Origin: Larix kaempferi
Taxonomy: Eukaryota > Streptophyta > Pinopsida > Pinales > Pinaceae
DNA: 64,000 nt
NCBI GenBank assembly: GCA_027924585.1
Contig: BSBM01000199.1
Coordinates: 10,099,001 to 10,163,000 of the forward strand
Direction of reading: 5' to 3'
Made by a program: the position numbers and the translations under genes. Below, in pieces: positions 46,123 to 57,817 of the stretch (the stretch's first letter is position 1; the number at the start of each line of letters is the position of its first letter). Below the pieces are notes generated by a model, which was given only the letters and a program-made list of their open reading frames with translations, was not told where the DNA came from and did not search any database.

Positions 46123-49100
46123 TGTAATACCCCAAATGTGGGACTTTAACCCCTTTTATATTTTACTAAGTATTATTTGAGTTTACTTAGATGGCATTAG
46201 AAATTTGAGAAATTGATTTCTAATGACCATGTGGACCAGCACATTAATGATATGGGTGTCACAGTCCCCTATGGGTTGGAGGGAAAAATCCAATTAAAAT
46301 AATAATGAGAAATTATTATTGGAGAAAATGGCAAACCCTAAAGAAAAGATTTGAGAAGATAATGAAATAAAGGAAATAACTAAATGAGAGATTTCACACC
46401 TAAGAGTATAAAAAGAGAAACTCATTCAAAACACTTGATATTATTCTTAACCATTATCAGATTCTGATGATGATCACACAAGAGAAATGGGATATGGGAA
46501 GAATAATAACCAAAGTAAATGAAGACAAGTAAAGAGGGACAATTTTGGAGCACAAAACTAGACCATATTAAGAGCAATTAGAACAACTGGGTATAGCTTG
46601 GACACTTGGTTGTGTTCAGGTAGGAGCATTATCCCAATATTGCGGGAGCACTGAAGAAAATACTCTGAATAAGTTGTGATTTAATGATTCTCTTAATGGT
46701 TGAGGCTTAAAAGGCCCTTGAGCATACTGGAGCTCAGTACTACTGAGTTAGATGTTGGGTTTCCTGCTGCCACTCAAATTTACTATATAACTTGGGGAAC
46801 AAGTTAAGCGTAAATAAAATCTAAATCTTGAACTAGAGAGGACTGTCAACTCAGCTCGGGGATGACCTGAAAGCAAGTACTTGCTGGTCAAACGCTGGTA
46901 GGTTTGTGCTAGGTACACTCGTCTTTAGATTTTAGATAAGTTTATTTGCTACATGTATCTGTTAAATTTAATGGAACAGTTGCTAGGGTTATTGTTATAT
47001 AACTCTGATCTATTGTTGAATGGATTATTTATCAGATATGAAGATGAATTTGTTATTATACTGAACCTTGTTTATGGATCAAGGATATAATTTTAGGTCT
47101 CTGTGGTATTATGCAGATTTATGATCTATTGGAGACATTTTTAGTTTCATAGTATATGTTTGATTTACAAATTTTCTATGCAGTAAGCAGATATACATGT
47201 AATGTAAATAATTATTTATAATCCTATTATAGGAAGCATGAAATGATCATTGTCTATATTTTACCCTAAGGATATGTTGTTTGTATTTTAATAGAACGGG
47301 TTTCTTGTACTCATCATATCCTCATTATTAGCTAAGCATATGTTCTTAGTTTAATGGCTCAAAAGAGGCATACATGTAAACCATGAGGTTTACATGTCCA
47401 TCCATCGCATTAATTAATTTTTTATTCTATCATTACATAGATAAAAGAAAATGCAATGATTAAATGATGGTAAACCTACAGTAAGTCGTTTTCATTTATT
47501 TAGATAGAGTGTATAAATTCCGGATGAACATATATATGTAAATATCATTTTCAACTTCAGTATGGAGATTGTTTTGTAAACAATAATTAAATCTCAGAAT
47601 GCATGACCATTTTATATGCGTCTTTCTTAACCTGAGTATGGATGTTATTTTAAATTCTTGTATCGAACTTGTATGTTATCCATACTCTTTTTATACCTAC
47701 AGTCACTTCTAGCATGGAACTCGACCTTATCATTTAACTCTATATATGCATAGTATGGAAAATGGAATTTGATATGGTTCCATTGCTTTCATACACAAAT
47801 AAAAAGGAAATGTACATGATGCATTTTTTTTCCCGAAGGCGTTAATATATGGACAAGTGCATACTATGCCTTGGCATAGGATCTTGACCTATGGTTGAAT
47901 TGAATCCCATAAGAGGCAAACAACATCGCATAACAGTGCACAAGTGTTAGTGCAAAAGCACGGTTGCAGCATGTAAGCCCTGTACACATCTACGTTTCTC
48001 TACAAGGGTACATTACCCCGAGTGCTACAACTTTGTATAAAATAACGTGGTCTTCACGGTGTGCATACAGTAAGCACTTAGTTTAAAGAGTGTTGAGTCA
48101 TAATGTATGTGGCGACCTTTTTTTTTTGCAGACTACGCTTACGTATGCGTAAACTGAATGCTTAGCGAGCATTCTTTTCTACTTTCCAAGTTTTCTTTAG
48201 AACCCTAGCACAACGGGATAGCACCGTGGCTTTGCTTCAACACTTGAAAAGTGGGTGCATCATGAGCTAGGCTCGGGACCAGAGTGTTCATGATCGAATC
48301 TTGACCATGAGTGTTTGGCGAAGCTAAACACAGTGCATTGAATGAAACAACAGTATCACGATTTCTTATAAGTTTAAATGCCTATTTTAAACAGTTGTAA
48401 AATCTACACTCGCGGGAAAATATTTTATTAATACCTATCGAACTTCTTATATAGTAAGGTATTTGTTAAACAACTTGAAATCGTAAAAATGAATGCATTC
48501 ATAATTATTATCATAACCCTGTCCATCGTTTCAAACCAGAAATGGAAAGATAGGAAGCCAAATGTATTTATGAAACAACACTGTGTATGCAACTGCGTAG
48601 GGTTGATTCAATTCACATTAATGCATTCATTATTTAAAAAGCAAAACTATTTATAGAGATATTGTATTGTTTTACAGATCAGATTCCCAACATGGGCGAA
48701 TTGAAATGCGAAATTGAGTTGTAGAACCAGTGACCCACTAACATGGTCGACCCAAAATAATTGCATTTTAATGTTTTCCCACTGCATTACATTCCAACAT
48801 ATTAAAGTGTGCAACTACCTACAGGCCAAATCAATCCTTCACACTACTTAGCATTACATTCGATTGCATCTGCGAACATGGTCGAGGTCCGTCACATTTC
48901 ATGTTGCAACTGAAACTCAAACCAAGTCTTATGTAAGCCACCTAAAACACCCGAGAGATTAACCCAGGAGACAAAGCGAGGAAGGGTTACCTGGTCACTA
49001 TGGAGACTGTTCTCCTTGTCGAGGTTGTGGTGCAATCTGTGGAGCGCCCAACACACCCTCGTCGGTCCTTGGTTCATGTCTCAACAAACAACAGAAACGC

Positions 49101-49831
49101 AAATTAGTTGGAGTAGTAACAAGTGATTATGAAAACAATTTTTGGGCAAAAACAGTATTCACTGTAACTCCTCACCTTATGGGTTTGAGCTGGATGCGTA
49201 GTCCAAGTCGTGGTTCTTCTCTACCTGCACAAAGGAACCAAGGTGGTGTCATTTTTCATTGTTATGGTTACAACCAAAAGCTAACCAACGAAACCTGGTA
49301 GTAAATCATAAAAACATTATGTATTTACCTGCTTTGCATGGTCACGTTCCAATGGCCTCATTGGTTGCTTGTAGTCAACTGAATAACACCTTCACTTCTT
49401 GCTTCGGGCATGAGACCTCTGCTCAGAGAAGAGGTGGTCCATGAACCTTGTCGTAGTTTCAAATGAGAACCTATCGACAAGGCCCAGGTTTTGTGAGCCT
49501 AGTGGTACCGGTCGATATAGTGGTGACCACTGAACCCACTGGGTTCTTTCGTTAATTAGATGGTACGTCGAAGAATTTGGGTGCCAACATCTAAAACATA
49601 ATCAAAAGTGCCAATGCTCTTCACATCACCCAACTAACCAACCCTGATCATCATTGATCGTTTGGATCGCTGTTGCATTTTACTGTTAACCAACAGAACT
49701 TTAATTGCATGGAGGTTGGGTTGGTAACCCCATGTGCTATCCATCTTGGGAATAGCTGGACACGAGCATGCACTTCCTTTGCTGAGTGGCATCTCCACGT
49801 CACCAATTTTTTTGCATTACCTGCCAGGAGG
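46123..49831 (+). repeat. Element E 5' LTR, first part (up to element F)
   Basis: 3.7 kb without credible coding sequence. Only its last 0.84 kb (from 48989) has a counterpart in the shortened 3' LTR. The start is set by TGTAATACCCC and the CATTT duplication. Confidence 0.75.
49827..49831. repeat. Target-site duplication of element F (left)
   Basis: GGAGG, identical to 55893-55897. The unoccupied site is kept in the 3' LTR of E at 58657-58661. Confidence 0.93.
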
Positions 49832-50530
49832 TGTTAGAATAGTAAATGATACTTAGTACCATAGTCCATAACCATAGTAAAATTTTATTGCTCATGTGCT
49901 TCATCACACCATAGTTTAGACTAGGTGACTTTAGTTGGTCAAATACCCACATTTGAGAGTGTTCACACCCACTTCCAAGCAAACCAGTTCACCCAACCTC
50001 CTGTTTTTTCCACAAGTGCACCCTCATTAAATGCTGGAGTGCTCTCTCTCTCCTTAATTTGGGGAATTACTGTTGACTAGGAGCGCTAGGGTGGATTTTG
50101 CCCAATTTTGTCTAGATTTGGAGCATTTATTGCTCCCTTGGTCTTCCCAAACACCTCTATTTGCTCACCCATGCCTGCCTTGGCCTCATTTATGACCCAG
50201 CATGCTTCATCCACCTTCACACCTGAATTCATGACTGTTTGGGATGATTAGGACTGAGTTGGACCCACCTAGGGGGAATTGAGGCCAATTTGGCAATTTT
50301 GACTTGTACACTCATCTTGATCTATCTAATGCTCTCGAATTTATCATGGATGTAATAAAAACCTGTTCTTAACATTTTCACATGTTAGAAAGTCAAATAA
50401 TGCAAAGATTAAGTTCATATTGTGTGTAAAATTGTCTCCTTTTTCAAGCTTTTTCACTGGTTTTGTAAATAATTCGATTTTGTGAGGTTCTCCATAGCTC
50501 CTAGATCTTACTATGATCAAAATAATCACA
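49832..50530 (+). repeat. Element F 5' LTR
   Basis: 699 bp, direct copy of 55196-55892 with scattered substitutions. Confidence 0.95.
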
Positions 50531-50541
50531 TGGTATCAGAT
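50531..50541 (+). promoter_or_regulatory. Element F primer-binding site
   Basis: TGGTATCAGAT immediately after the LTR, matching the initiator tRNA-Met complement except at the end. Confidence 0.8.
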
Positions 50542-50670
50542 CCATTGTGGAGTTAGTGAGTTGTAGATCAATATTGAGCATTGAACTGCATTCTAGAGAG
50601 GATTTCCAGATAAAAATTGAGTGTTTTTTGCAGGTGTTTCAGTAGTTTTCTCACCATTAACATAGCAGTA

Positions 50671-51352
50671 ATGGAAGCAAACCAAATGTTGCTCACACCC
50701 TTCAATTTCTTCAATTGGAAGGTTGAAATGGTTATCAAACTGATATCTAAGGGTCTCTATAGAGTAACCATGGGCACAGAAGTGGAGCCAAACTCTGCTG
50801 TGGAGAAAGCAAAGTACTACAATCGACTTGATGAAGCTTATGGATTGCTATGCCTGAGCATTTCAAGGGAACTCTTGTTTCATACAGACAATTTGACAAC
50901 CCCAAATGAAGTATGGGTGAAGCTAGAATCACTCTTTGGGAAAACTGATGAACTTAGAGGCCACCAGCTTGAAAACGAGCTCATTAGCTTGAGCCCAGCG
51001 CATTTTGAAATCATCCAGGAGTTCTTCACTAAGTTCAAGTCACTAGTGCTTCAACTGCAACAACGTGGAATTGTTAAGAAGGAAGAACAACTGATTCTGC
51101 CCATCCTTTCGAAGCTAGGCCTAGAGTTTTCTGTATTGTTATCACATTTCACTCAGCCAAGATGACCCTTCGAAATTGGCAAATTCCATCACTAGATACC
51201 TTCATGGAGTGTCTCACTCAGGAGCAGGACAAACTAGTTCAGATGAACACCATAAAATAAAAGGACCAAGCACTGGCAATGGGTGTTCCAAATGCCAACA
51301 AAAGCAAGCAAAAAGCCAAGAATTCAAGGTAGCCAAAAAAGAGGAATTTTGA
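50671..51352 (+). pseudogene. Element F gag, frameshifted
   Basis: From ATG 50671, MEANQMLLTPFNFFNWKVEM begins the Copia gag; an upstream in-frame ATG at 50617 is less likely. The UBN2-type body follows (DEAYGLLCLSISRELLFHTD, TTPNEVWVKLESLFGKTDEL, LENELISLSPAHFEIIQEFF). The frame stops at 51163-51165. The next frame continues without a gap as DDPSKLANSITRYLHGVSHS, so a single small indel near 51155 separates the two. It then runs to 51352 before the duplicated zinc-knuckle region. Confidence 0.88.
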
Positions 51353-51652
51353 CAAGACCAAGTCTGTAGATGGAGGTTCGAATCTGTCAAAGGAGAAGGA
51401 CAAGAAGGGAAAGGAAAATACCAAATGCACCTATTGTCATAAGGGATGGCATCCAGAGAGCTCATGCATGAAGAAAACAATTGACTCAATGGCACAGCTA
51501 CTGGAGAAGAACAACATCCCAGTCCCTGAGGGTGCAAGGAAGAAAGAGAGCACCTCAAATCCTGACAATAAGGAGAAATGTCATGCTTTGGTAGCAGGTA
51601 TTTCTAATCCCTCATCCTTTATCATTGAAGTTTGACAAGACCAAGTGAAGTT
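51351..51652 (+). repeat. Zinc-knuckle region of element F gag, first copy of a 0.3-kb tandem duplication
   Basis: 51351-51640 repeats at 51653-51930 with period 302 bp. Both copies start GACAAGACCAAGT, include the knuckle CTYCHKGWHPE(S/R)SC and end in ISNPSSFII. A 20-bp phrase GAAGTTTGACAAGACCAAGT occurs twice at the join. The period is not a multiple of three, so the duplication itself shifts the frame. Confidence 0.92.
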
Positions 51653-52010
51653 TGACAAGACCAAGTTTGCAGATGGAGGTTCGAATCTGTCAAAGGAGAA
51701 GGAAAAGAAGGGAAAGGAAAAGACCAAATGCACCTATTGTCATAAGGGATGGCATCCAGAGAGATCATGCATGAAGAAAACCATTGACTCAATGGCACAG
51801 CTGCTGGAGAAGAACAACATCCCAGACCTTGAGGGTGCAAGGAAGAAAGAGAGCACCTCAAATCCTAACAATAAGGAGAAATGTCATGCTTTGGTAGCAG
51901 GTATTTCGAATCCCTCATCCTTTATCATTGATTCAGGAGCTTCCAGACATATGGTTTCATCCAGAGAGCTCTTCTCTTCTATGCATTCGAATGCTTGCCG
52001 AACAGTTTGA
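51653..52010 (+). pseudogene. Element F gag zinc knuckle (second copy) and protease
   Basis: Reads CTYCHKGWHPERSC (C-x2-C-x4-H-x4-C), then a charged spacer and FIIDSGASRHMVSS, the Copia aspartic protease active site. A TGA at 52008-52010 interrupts the frame, which goes on as MGDDSEIQTKGIG. Confidence 0.88.
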
Positions 52011-53495
52011 ATGGGAGATGATTCAGAAATCCAGACCAAGGGGATTGGTAGGATTGGCATGGAGCATGGCTATTTTAGTGATGTGCTATATGTACCTTCA
52101 TTGGCTGCAAATTTGCTATCAGTTTATCAAATGATCCATACAGGAGAAGCCAAGAGAGTAACATTTACTCCAGATTTGGTAGAAATCTTAGAAATTTCTT
52201 CAAATCAAGTTGTGGCAATGGGGTATGTTGATCATGAAGAGAGAATGTACAAATTCTCTAATTTCATTCCAAATTCTAGTGACCATTCTCTTGTCTCTCA
52301 TGCCAACGAGACCTCCAAGTTGTGGCATGAAAGATTTTGCCACATGAACCACAAATATCTCCAGACATTGCACAAGGACGAGATGGTGGAAGGGCTTCTA
52401 GAAATCAAATCTTCAAATGGTGCATGCATTGGTTGTGTAGTTGGAAAGCTTCCTGAGCGCAGCTATGAGAAGGGAATGACAACGACAGCCACTCAACCAC
52501 TTGGATTGGTACATTCAGACCTCATTGGTCCTCTTCCCACTCCATCATATGGTGGATCAAGGTATGTACTCACATTCATAGATGACTACTCTCAATTCTG
52601 CTGGCTTTACTTCCTTAAATTGAAATCAGAAGTGTTTGAGAAAATGATGATTTGGAAGGCCTTAGTGGAGAATCATAGTGGTCATAAGATAAAGATCCTT
52701 AGGACTGATAATGGAAAGGAGTATGTGAACAATAACATTCAGCATCTTTGTGAGGAATGTGGCATCCAAATGCAACATTCAATCCCCTACACACCTCAAC
52801 AAAATGGTGTGGCAGAGAGGAAAAATAGATCTCTCAAAGAGATGACCACTTGCATGATTGAAGCTAGGGATCTAAGCCATAAGCTATGGGCTGAAGCCAT
52901 CAATTGTGATTCTCATATTCAGAATAGATCCTTTCACAAATCAGTCAAAGGAAAAACCCCCTATGAGGCATGGTTTGGCGAAAAACCAAATGTGTCAAAT
53001 TTCAAAATTTTGGGGTCTAGAGCATGGGCTCGAATTCCAGCAGAAAAGAGGAAGGATTTGGAGCCACAAAGCAGAGAATGTATCATGGTTGGATATGGTG
53101 AAGACACAAAGTGATACAAGCTCTTTGACACATCCACACTCAAAACTTTCATTGAGAGAAGTGTGCAATTTGAAGAAGAACCAATTTCTAATTTTGAGCT
53201 TGCACCGGGGGAAAGCTCTTCTCCTCCACACCTTAATGAAATTAGTGATGATTCCAGTTCTGATTTTTCTGATATTGCTGAAGATGACATGGATGAAGAT
53301 GAAATTTCTGTACAGGAGTCACCATCAAGGCCCAAGTGGGATGAAAAAATCATACAAGCTGCAGGTGAATTGGAAGGCAATCCCCAAGTGCCTAGGAAGA
53401 CTAGATCTCAAACAATCAATGCTTCCTTTGCAAATGAAAGTGAACTTGCTGATCACTGTTATATGATGATTGGATCTGATCCAACATCATATTAG
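52011..53495 (+). pseudogene. Element F protease end and integrase
   Basis: DVLYVPSLAANLLSVYQM ends the protease and pre-integrase block. The zinc-binding site is LWHERFCHMNH plus CIGCVVGK (H-x-H and C-x2-C). The catalytic core shows LVHSDLIGPLP (Asp), ILRTDNGKEY (Asp) and QQNGVAERKNRSL (Glu). YEAWFGEKPNVSNFKILG follows. A TGA at 53112-53114 and a TAG at 53493-53495 break the single frame. After the first stop comes an acidic linker with ISDDSSSDFSDIAEDDMDED. Confidence 0.92.
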
Positions 53496-54629
53496 GAATC
53501 TCATCATGATCCAAGGTGGATAACAACAATGCAAGAAGAATTCCAATCTCTCCAAGAGAACAAAACATGGGATTTGGTGCCTCTTCCTCCTAAGAGGAAA
53601 CTTGTGCAATGTAAGTGGATTTTTCAAACCAAACCTATTTCTGATGGTTCTGATCTGAAGTATAAGGCTATGTTAGTGACTAAGTGCTACTCACAAATCC
53701 ATGGTGTGGATTATACAGAGACCTTTGCATCGGTTGCAAAGATGGACTCAATTAGACTAGCTCTAGCCATGGCAGCTAGTAAGGGTTGCGAAGTTCACCA
53801 TATGGATGTTAAAAGTGCATTCTTACATGGTGAGCTACAGGAAGAGATCTATATGCAGCAACTTGAATGATTCCAAAAGGATCCCACAATTGTTTGCAGG
53901 TTGAAGAAGTCACTCTATGGACTCAAGCAAGTCCCCAGGGCTTGGTATGCCAAAATGGATGCTTTTTTGCTCTCAATTGGTTTCTGTCAATGCAAGTCTG
54001 ATCCAAATGTTTATTTGCAGCAATGTGATGATAATTTGTAGGTCATTGTACTGTATTTTGATGATCTTTTAATTACAGGGAGATCCAACAAACAAATTGG
54101 CTCAATCAAAGCTTCTTTGCACAGTGAATTTGCCATGAGCGACCTAGGATTGCTAAGGCAATTTTTGGGTTTGGAAATTGAGCAATATGAGAGAGGTATA
54201 TTGCTGAGTCAACATAAGTATGCTTCAGACCTATTATTGAAGTTTAAAATGGTTGAATGTAAGGCATCCAAGTGCCCATTCCTTTCAGGCATAAAACTAG
54301 GTGAATTTGAAGACTCTCCATTGGTGGATTGCACACTCTACAGGCAGCTAGTTGGAAGCTTGTTGTACCTTACACATACAAGACCTAATTTGTCTTATGT
54401 TGTAAGTGCTATAGAAAGATATATGAAGCAGCCACATGAGATCCATTGGAAGGCAACCAAAAGGAACCTTCAATATGTCCAAGGAACAAAGAGCTTTGGG
54501 GTACACTATGTAGTTGGTTCTTCACTACAAATAGCTGGATTTTCTGATTCCGATTGGGCTAGAGATCCCATTGATAGAAAGTCCACTTCAGGTTTTGTTT
54601 TCATGTTTTCTAAAGGTCCTATTTGCTAG
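53496..54629 (+). pseudogene. Element F reverse transcriptase
   Basis: Same frame: MQEEFQSLQENKTWDLVPLP, QCKWIFQTK, VDYTETFASVAKMDSIR, HHMDVKSAFLHGELQEEIYM (first catalytic Asp) and a TGA at 53868-53870. Then come LKKSLYGLKQVPRAWYAKMD, a TAG at 54040-54042 and VIVLYFDDLLITG (the Y-F-D-D box). EFAMSDLGLLRQFLGLEI and YRQLVGSLLYLTHTRPNLSY follow. Catalytic aspartates are present, so only stops inactivate it. Confidence 0.92.
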
Positions 54630-55001
54630 TCAAGTAATAAACAACATACTATTTCACTTTCATCAGCAGAGGCCGAGTACAGGGCAGCAGTGAACACAGC
54701 CACACAGTGTGTTTGGTTGCAAAGCATTCTTCGGGAGTTTGGTGTTGCTATTGATTCTCCAACCAAAATTTGGGTGGATAATCAAAGTGCCATCAAGATA
54801 TCTACTGATCCAGTACAGAGGCAAAGAACAAAGCACATTGAAATCCATATGCACTACATTTGGGGCTTGGTGCATGACAGGGTGATTTCCTTGCAGTATT
54901 GCCCATCCACAGAGCAAACTGCAGATATTTTCACCAAGTGTTTTACTGAGAAGACCTTCACTCACTTGAGAGCTTTGCTTGGGGTGAGTGATGGATGTTG
55001 A
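54530..55001 (+). pseudogene. Element F RNase H
   Basis: GFSDSDWARDPIDRKSTSGF (first Asp), then a TAG at 54627-54629 where the usual residue is tryptophan (IC-stop-SSNKQ), SSAEAEYRAAVNTA (Glu), IWVDNQSAIKIS (Asp) and KHIEIHMHYIWGLV. The C-terminal TADIFTKCFTEKTFTHLRAL is the normal end of Copia pol. Confidence 0.92.
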
Positions 55002-55186
55002 TTTCTGCAATTTTATTGCCGGTTCATCCCCATGTCCATTTTAGAGGGACGTTTTTATCCCATGTGGTTTTACTTCTTGTCCTGGGTTTATATGGACAAA
55101 TAAAAATTTTGTTTGTAATGAGGTGACTTGAGCCTTTGTTGCCAAGGCCTCCCACTTATTTTCATGAGTTGTACTAAGTTCTGGTT
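55002..55186 (+). other. Element F 3' untranslated region
   Basis: Short non-coding segment from the pol stop to the polypurine tract. Confidence 0.7.
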
Positions 55187-55195
55187 AAGGGGGGG
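55187..55195 (+). promoter_or_regulatory. Element F polypurine tract
   Basis: AAGGGGGGG directly before the 3' LTR. Confidence 0.85.
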
Positions 55196-55892
55196 TGTTA
55201 GAACAGTAATCCATACTTAGTACCATAGTCCATAACCATAGTTAAATTTTATTGCTCATGTGCTTCATCACACCATAGTTTGGACTAGGTGACTTTAGTT
55301 GGTCAAATACCCACATTTGAGAGTGTTCACACCCACTTCCAAGCAAACCAGTTCACCCAACCTCCTATTTTGTCCACAAGTGCACCCTCATTAAATGCTG
55401 GAGTGCTCTCTCTCCTTGATTTGGGGAATTATTGTTGACTAGGAGCGCTAGGGTGGATTTTGCCCAATTTTGGCTAGATTTGGAGCATTTATTGCTCCCT
55501 TGGTCCTCCCAAACACCTGTATTTGCTCACCCATGCCTGCCTTGGCCTCATTTATGACCCAGCATGCTTCAGCCACCTTCACACCTGAATTCGTAACTGT
55601 TTGGGATGACTAGGACTGAGTTGGACCCACCTAGGGGGGATTGAGGCCAATTTGGCAATTTTGACTTGTACACTCATCTTGAGCTATCTAATGCTCTTGA
55701 ATTTCTCATGGATGTAATAGAAACCTATTCTTAACATTTTCACATGTTAGACAATCAGATAATGCAAAGATTAAGTTCACATTGTGTGTAAAATTGTCTC
55801 CTTTTTCAAGCTTTTTCACTGGTTTTGCAAATAATTCAATTTTGTGAGGTTCTCCATAGCTCCTAGATCTTACTGTGATCAAAATACTCACA
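55196..55892 (+). repeat. Element F 3' LTR
   Basis: 697 bp direct copy of 49832-50530, followed by GGAGG. Confidence 0.95.
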
Positions 55893-56870
55893 GGAGGGAA
55901 CACCCAACAGGGGCTTAAAACATTGATTCTTAAGCTAAAGTCTGCGTGGCAAAGCTTGAGTCAAAGAACAGTCACCATATGAATCATGTTATGCGCATAA
56001 TATCAACCTTCACATTTTACAAACGATCACATTATGTTGTTATAACATAAGATCATCTCGACATTTCCAAAGGTATGGTTGGTCGTCGTGGTCATGGTTA
56101 ATGTGCATTATGGATTTGTAATCAACCTTTGTTCGACCCTAGGTCAACCATGGAGCACATAACCCACGTTTATATTATATTATTGTTGCCTTATATATGT
56201 TATGTTAATACATATATATACGTATGACATTGCAATATTTTATTAACTTTATACTGTGGTTGCATTATCCCTTGGTTCGACGTTAAGTCAACCTTGGAGT
56301 GTATGGCATATATAATATATATAACTATAAATCATATCACAAGTACATATGTTATATTAACATATATGTTATACGTTATATTAACATATATGTGCTACAT
56401 TAATATTACATTTTAATAATGTTATTGTATTGAGATACCTTATGGAGCTAGCATAAGTGTATAAGGTATATGTGTTTTAAGCTTAGGTGTTTTGTAAATT
56501 AATCCTAGAGCTTAGAATAATACTAATTCATAGGTTATATGTTATTAACTAGGTTATAACATATAACTATGTTGATTTATGTATTTAAATATTAATTAGC
56601 ATGCCATCTATAAAGTCTCATGCTTTATGAAATCGATATATAAATAGTTTTAATATATTGGTGTTTTCAATTATTTGATGTCCCATAAAAAAATTGGAAG
56701 TGTCGCAACTGCGTGTTTAGCGGCAATAGTAGTTGTGCAACATAGCACTCACATGATCATTTTATCAATCATTTAGGATGTAGTGAAAGACAGTAATTAT
56801 GTTTCCGCATTTGTTTGAGTGGTTAGATTCTTGAACAACCAAAAAAAAATTGTGTAGAAGAGACGTGACA
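55893..56870 (+). repeat. Element E 5' LTR, second part (after element F)
   Basis: Resumes E's LTR at the second GGAGG. It aligns with 58657-59570 to the shared end GTGACA. It has AT-rich ACATATATGTTATA-type short repeats near 56340-56395. Confidence 0.85.
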
Positions 56871-56873
56871 AAT

Positions 56874-56885
56874 TGGTATCAGAGT
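56874..56885 (+). promoter_or_regulatory. Element E primer-binding site
   Basis: TGGTATCAGAGT three bases after the LTR, one base from the initiator tRNA-Met complement. Confidence 0.8.
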
Positions 56886-57076
56886 TACGTTCACTACATT
56901 AGGGCCTCTAAGCTTGCTTGCGTGAATGATGTGTTTTATAGAAATAAGTAAATAGAATTTGTGTAACATATTGTTTTGTAATTTTTATGAATAATTACAT
57001 TGTTGTTTATGACTTCTAACAAATAGTTGTGGACCACACTTAGACAGAAATGTGGTTGAAACGGTAAGTAGATGAA

Positions 57077-57817
57077 ATGAATTCTGTAGAACAGGGAGGA
57101 AGGTTGGTTGTAGAAACATCTAGTAAACAAGGAGAAATGGCCAGTACGCAAGAGAGGAATCCAAATTCTCCACAAGGAGCGACAACATCCAGTGAGATTT
57201 TGGAGATGGTCAAAAGTCTGAAGGCTGAGTTGGTTAGCATCAAAGAAGACAACATTAAAAACTTTGAAGAGCAGCAAGAAATAAATTCAATTCTGCTACA
57301 AAAATTGACTGAAAAAAGAAAACAGTTACATCCCAACACTAGAATAACAACATGCAGAAAATTTTGTGACTAAACGAAATTCAAAGTTTAGGACTACCCC
57401 TCCAAGAATTTTTGCGAGCTACAACATGGAGGCCAGTTATGAAGAATCACATTACGAAGATTCTGAAGAATATGTTCCTAAGAAAAAAAAGAAAATTGGA
57501 AAAGTAAATTAGCTACACTCTTAATTCAGAAAGATCAAGCATTTGACCTTTAACGGAGAAATTAAAACCGGAGAAGAAGTTGAATTGTGGCTGAGGGACA
57601 TGGAAAAATATCTGTGAATGTTCGACTATTCTAGTCTCATAAAGGCTAGGATTGTTGTTTTCAATCTGCAAGGGAAAGATTCAGCTTGGTGGGATGATCT
57701 CAAGTTGATTGGAGAAATCAACGAGAAGAAAGTAAAGTGGAAAACTTTTGCAACATTCTTCAAACAAAAATACCTGTCAGAAAGGTACTTTGAAAGACAA
57801 GTAAAATACTTTTACGA
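57077..57817 (+). pseudogene. Element E gag, truncated
   Basis: An N-terminal part (57077-57373) has a predicted helix with SSEILEMVKSLKAELVSIKE. A frameshift region contains KKKKKIGKVN. The conserved gag body is KHLTFNGEIKTGEEVELWLR, then MEKYL-stop-MFDYSS, ARIVVFNLQGKDSAWWDDLK and KWKTFATFFKQKYLSERYFE, RQVKYFYDL. The Ty3 gag body breaks off there, and the next bases are 3' LTR sequence (GGTCACTATGGAGAC). No knuckle or protease remains. It is non-functional. Confidence 0.82.

Larger units (their letters stand above)
49832..55892 (+). mobile_element. Element F: Ty1/Copia LTR retrotransposon, near full length
   Basis: LTRs 49832-50530 (699 bp) and 55196-55892 (697 bp) begin TGTTAGAA and end TCACA, with perfect GGAGG duplications. 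It carries TGGTATCAGAT as primer site, a gag, a duplicated zinc-knuckle region, then protease, integrase, RT and RNase H in the Copia order in one frame, and an A/G tract (AAGGGGGGG) before the 3' LTR. At least five in-frame stops in pol, a gag frameshift and a 0.3-kb duplication disable it. It lies in the 5' LTR of element E and is therefore younger than E. Confidence 0.95.

Noticed and set aside
52961-53380. 139-codon minus-strand frame in element F
   Set aside because: Antisense shadow of the pol linker.
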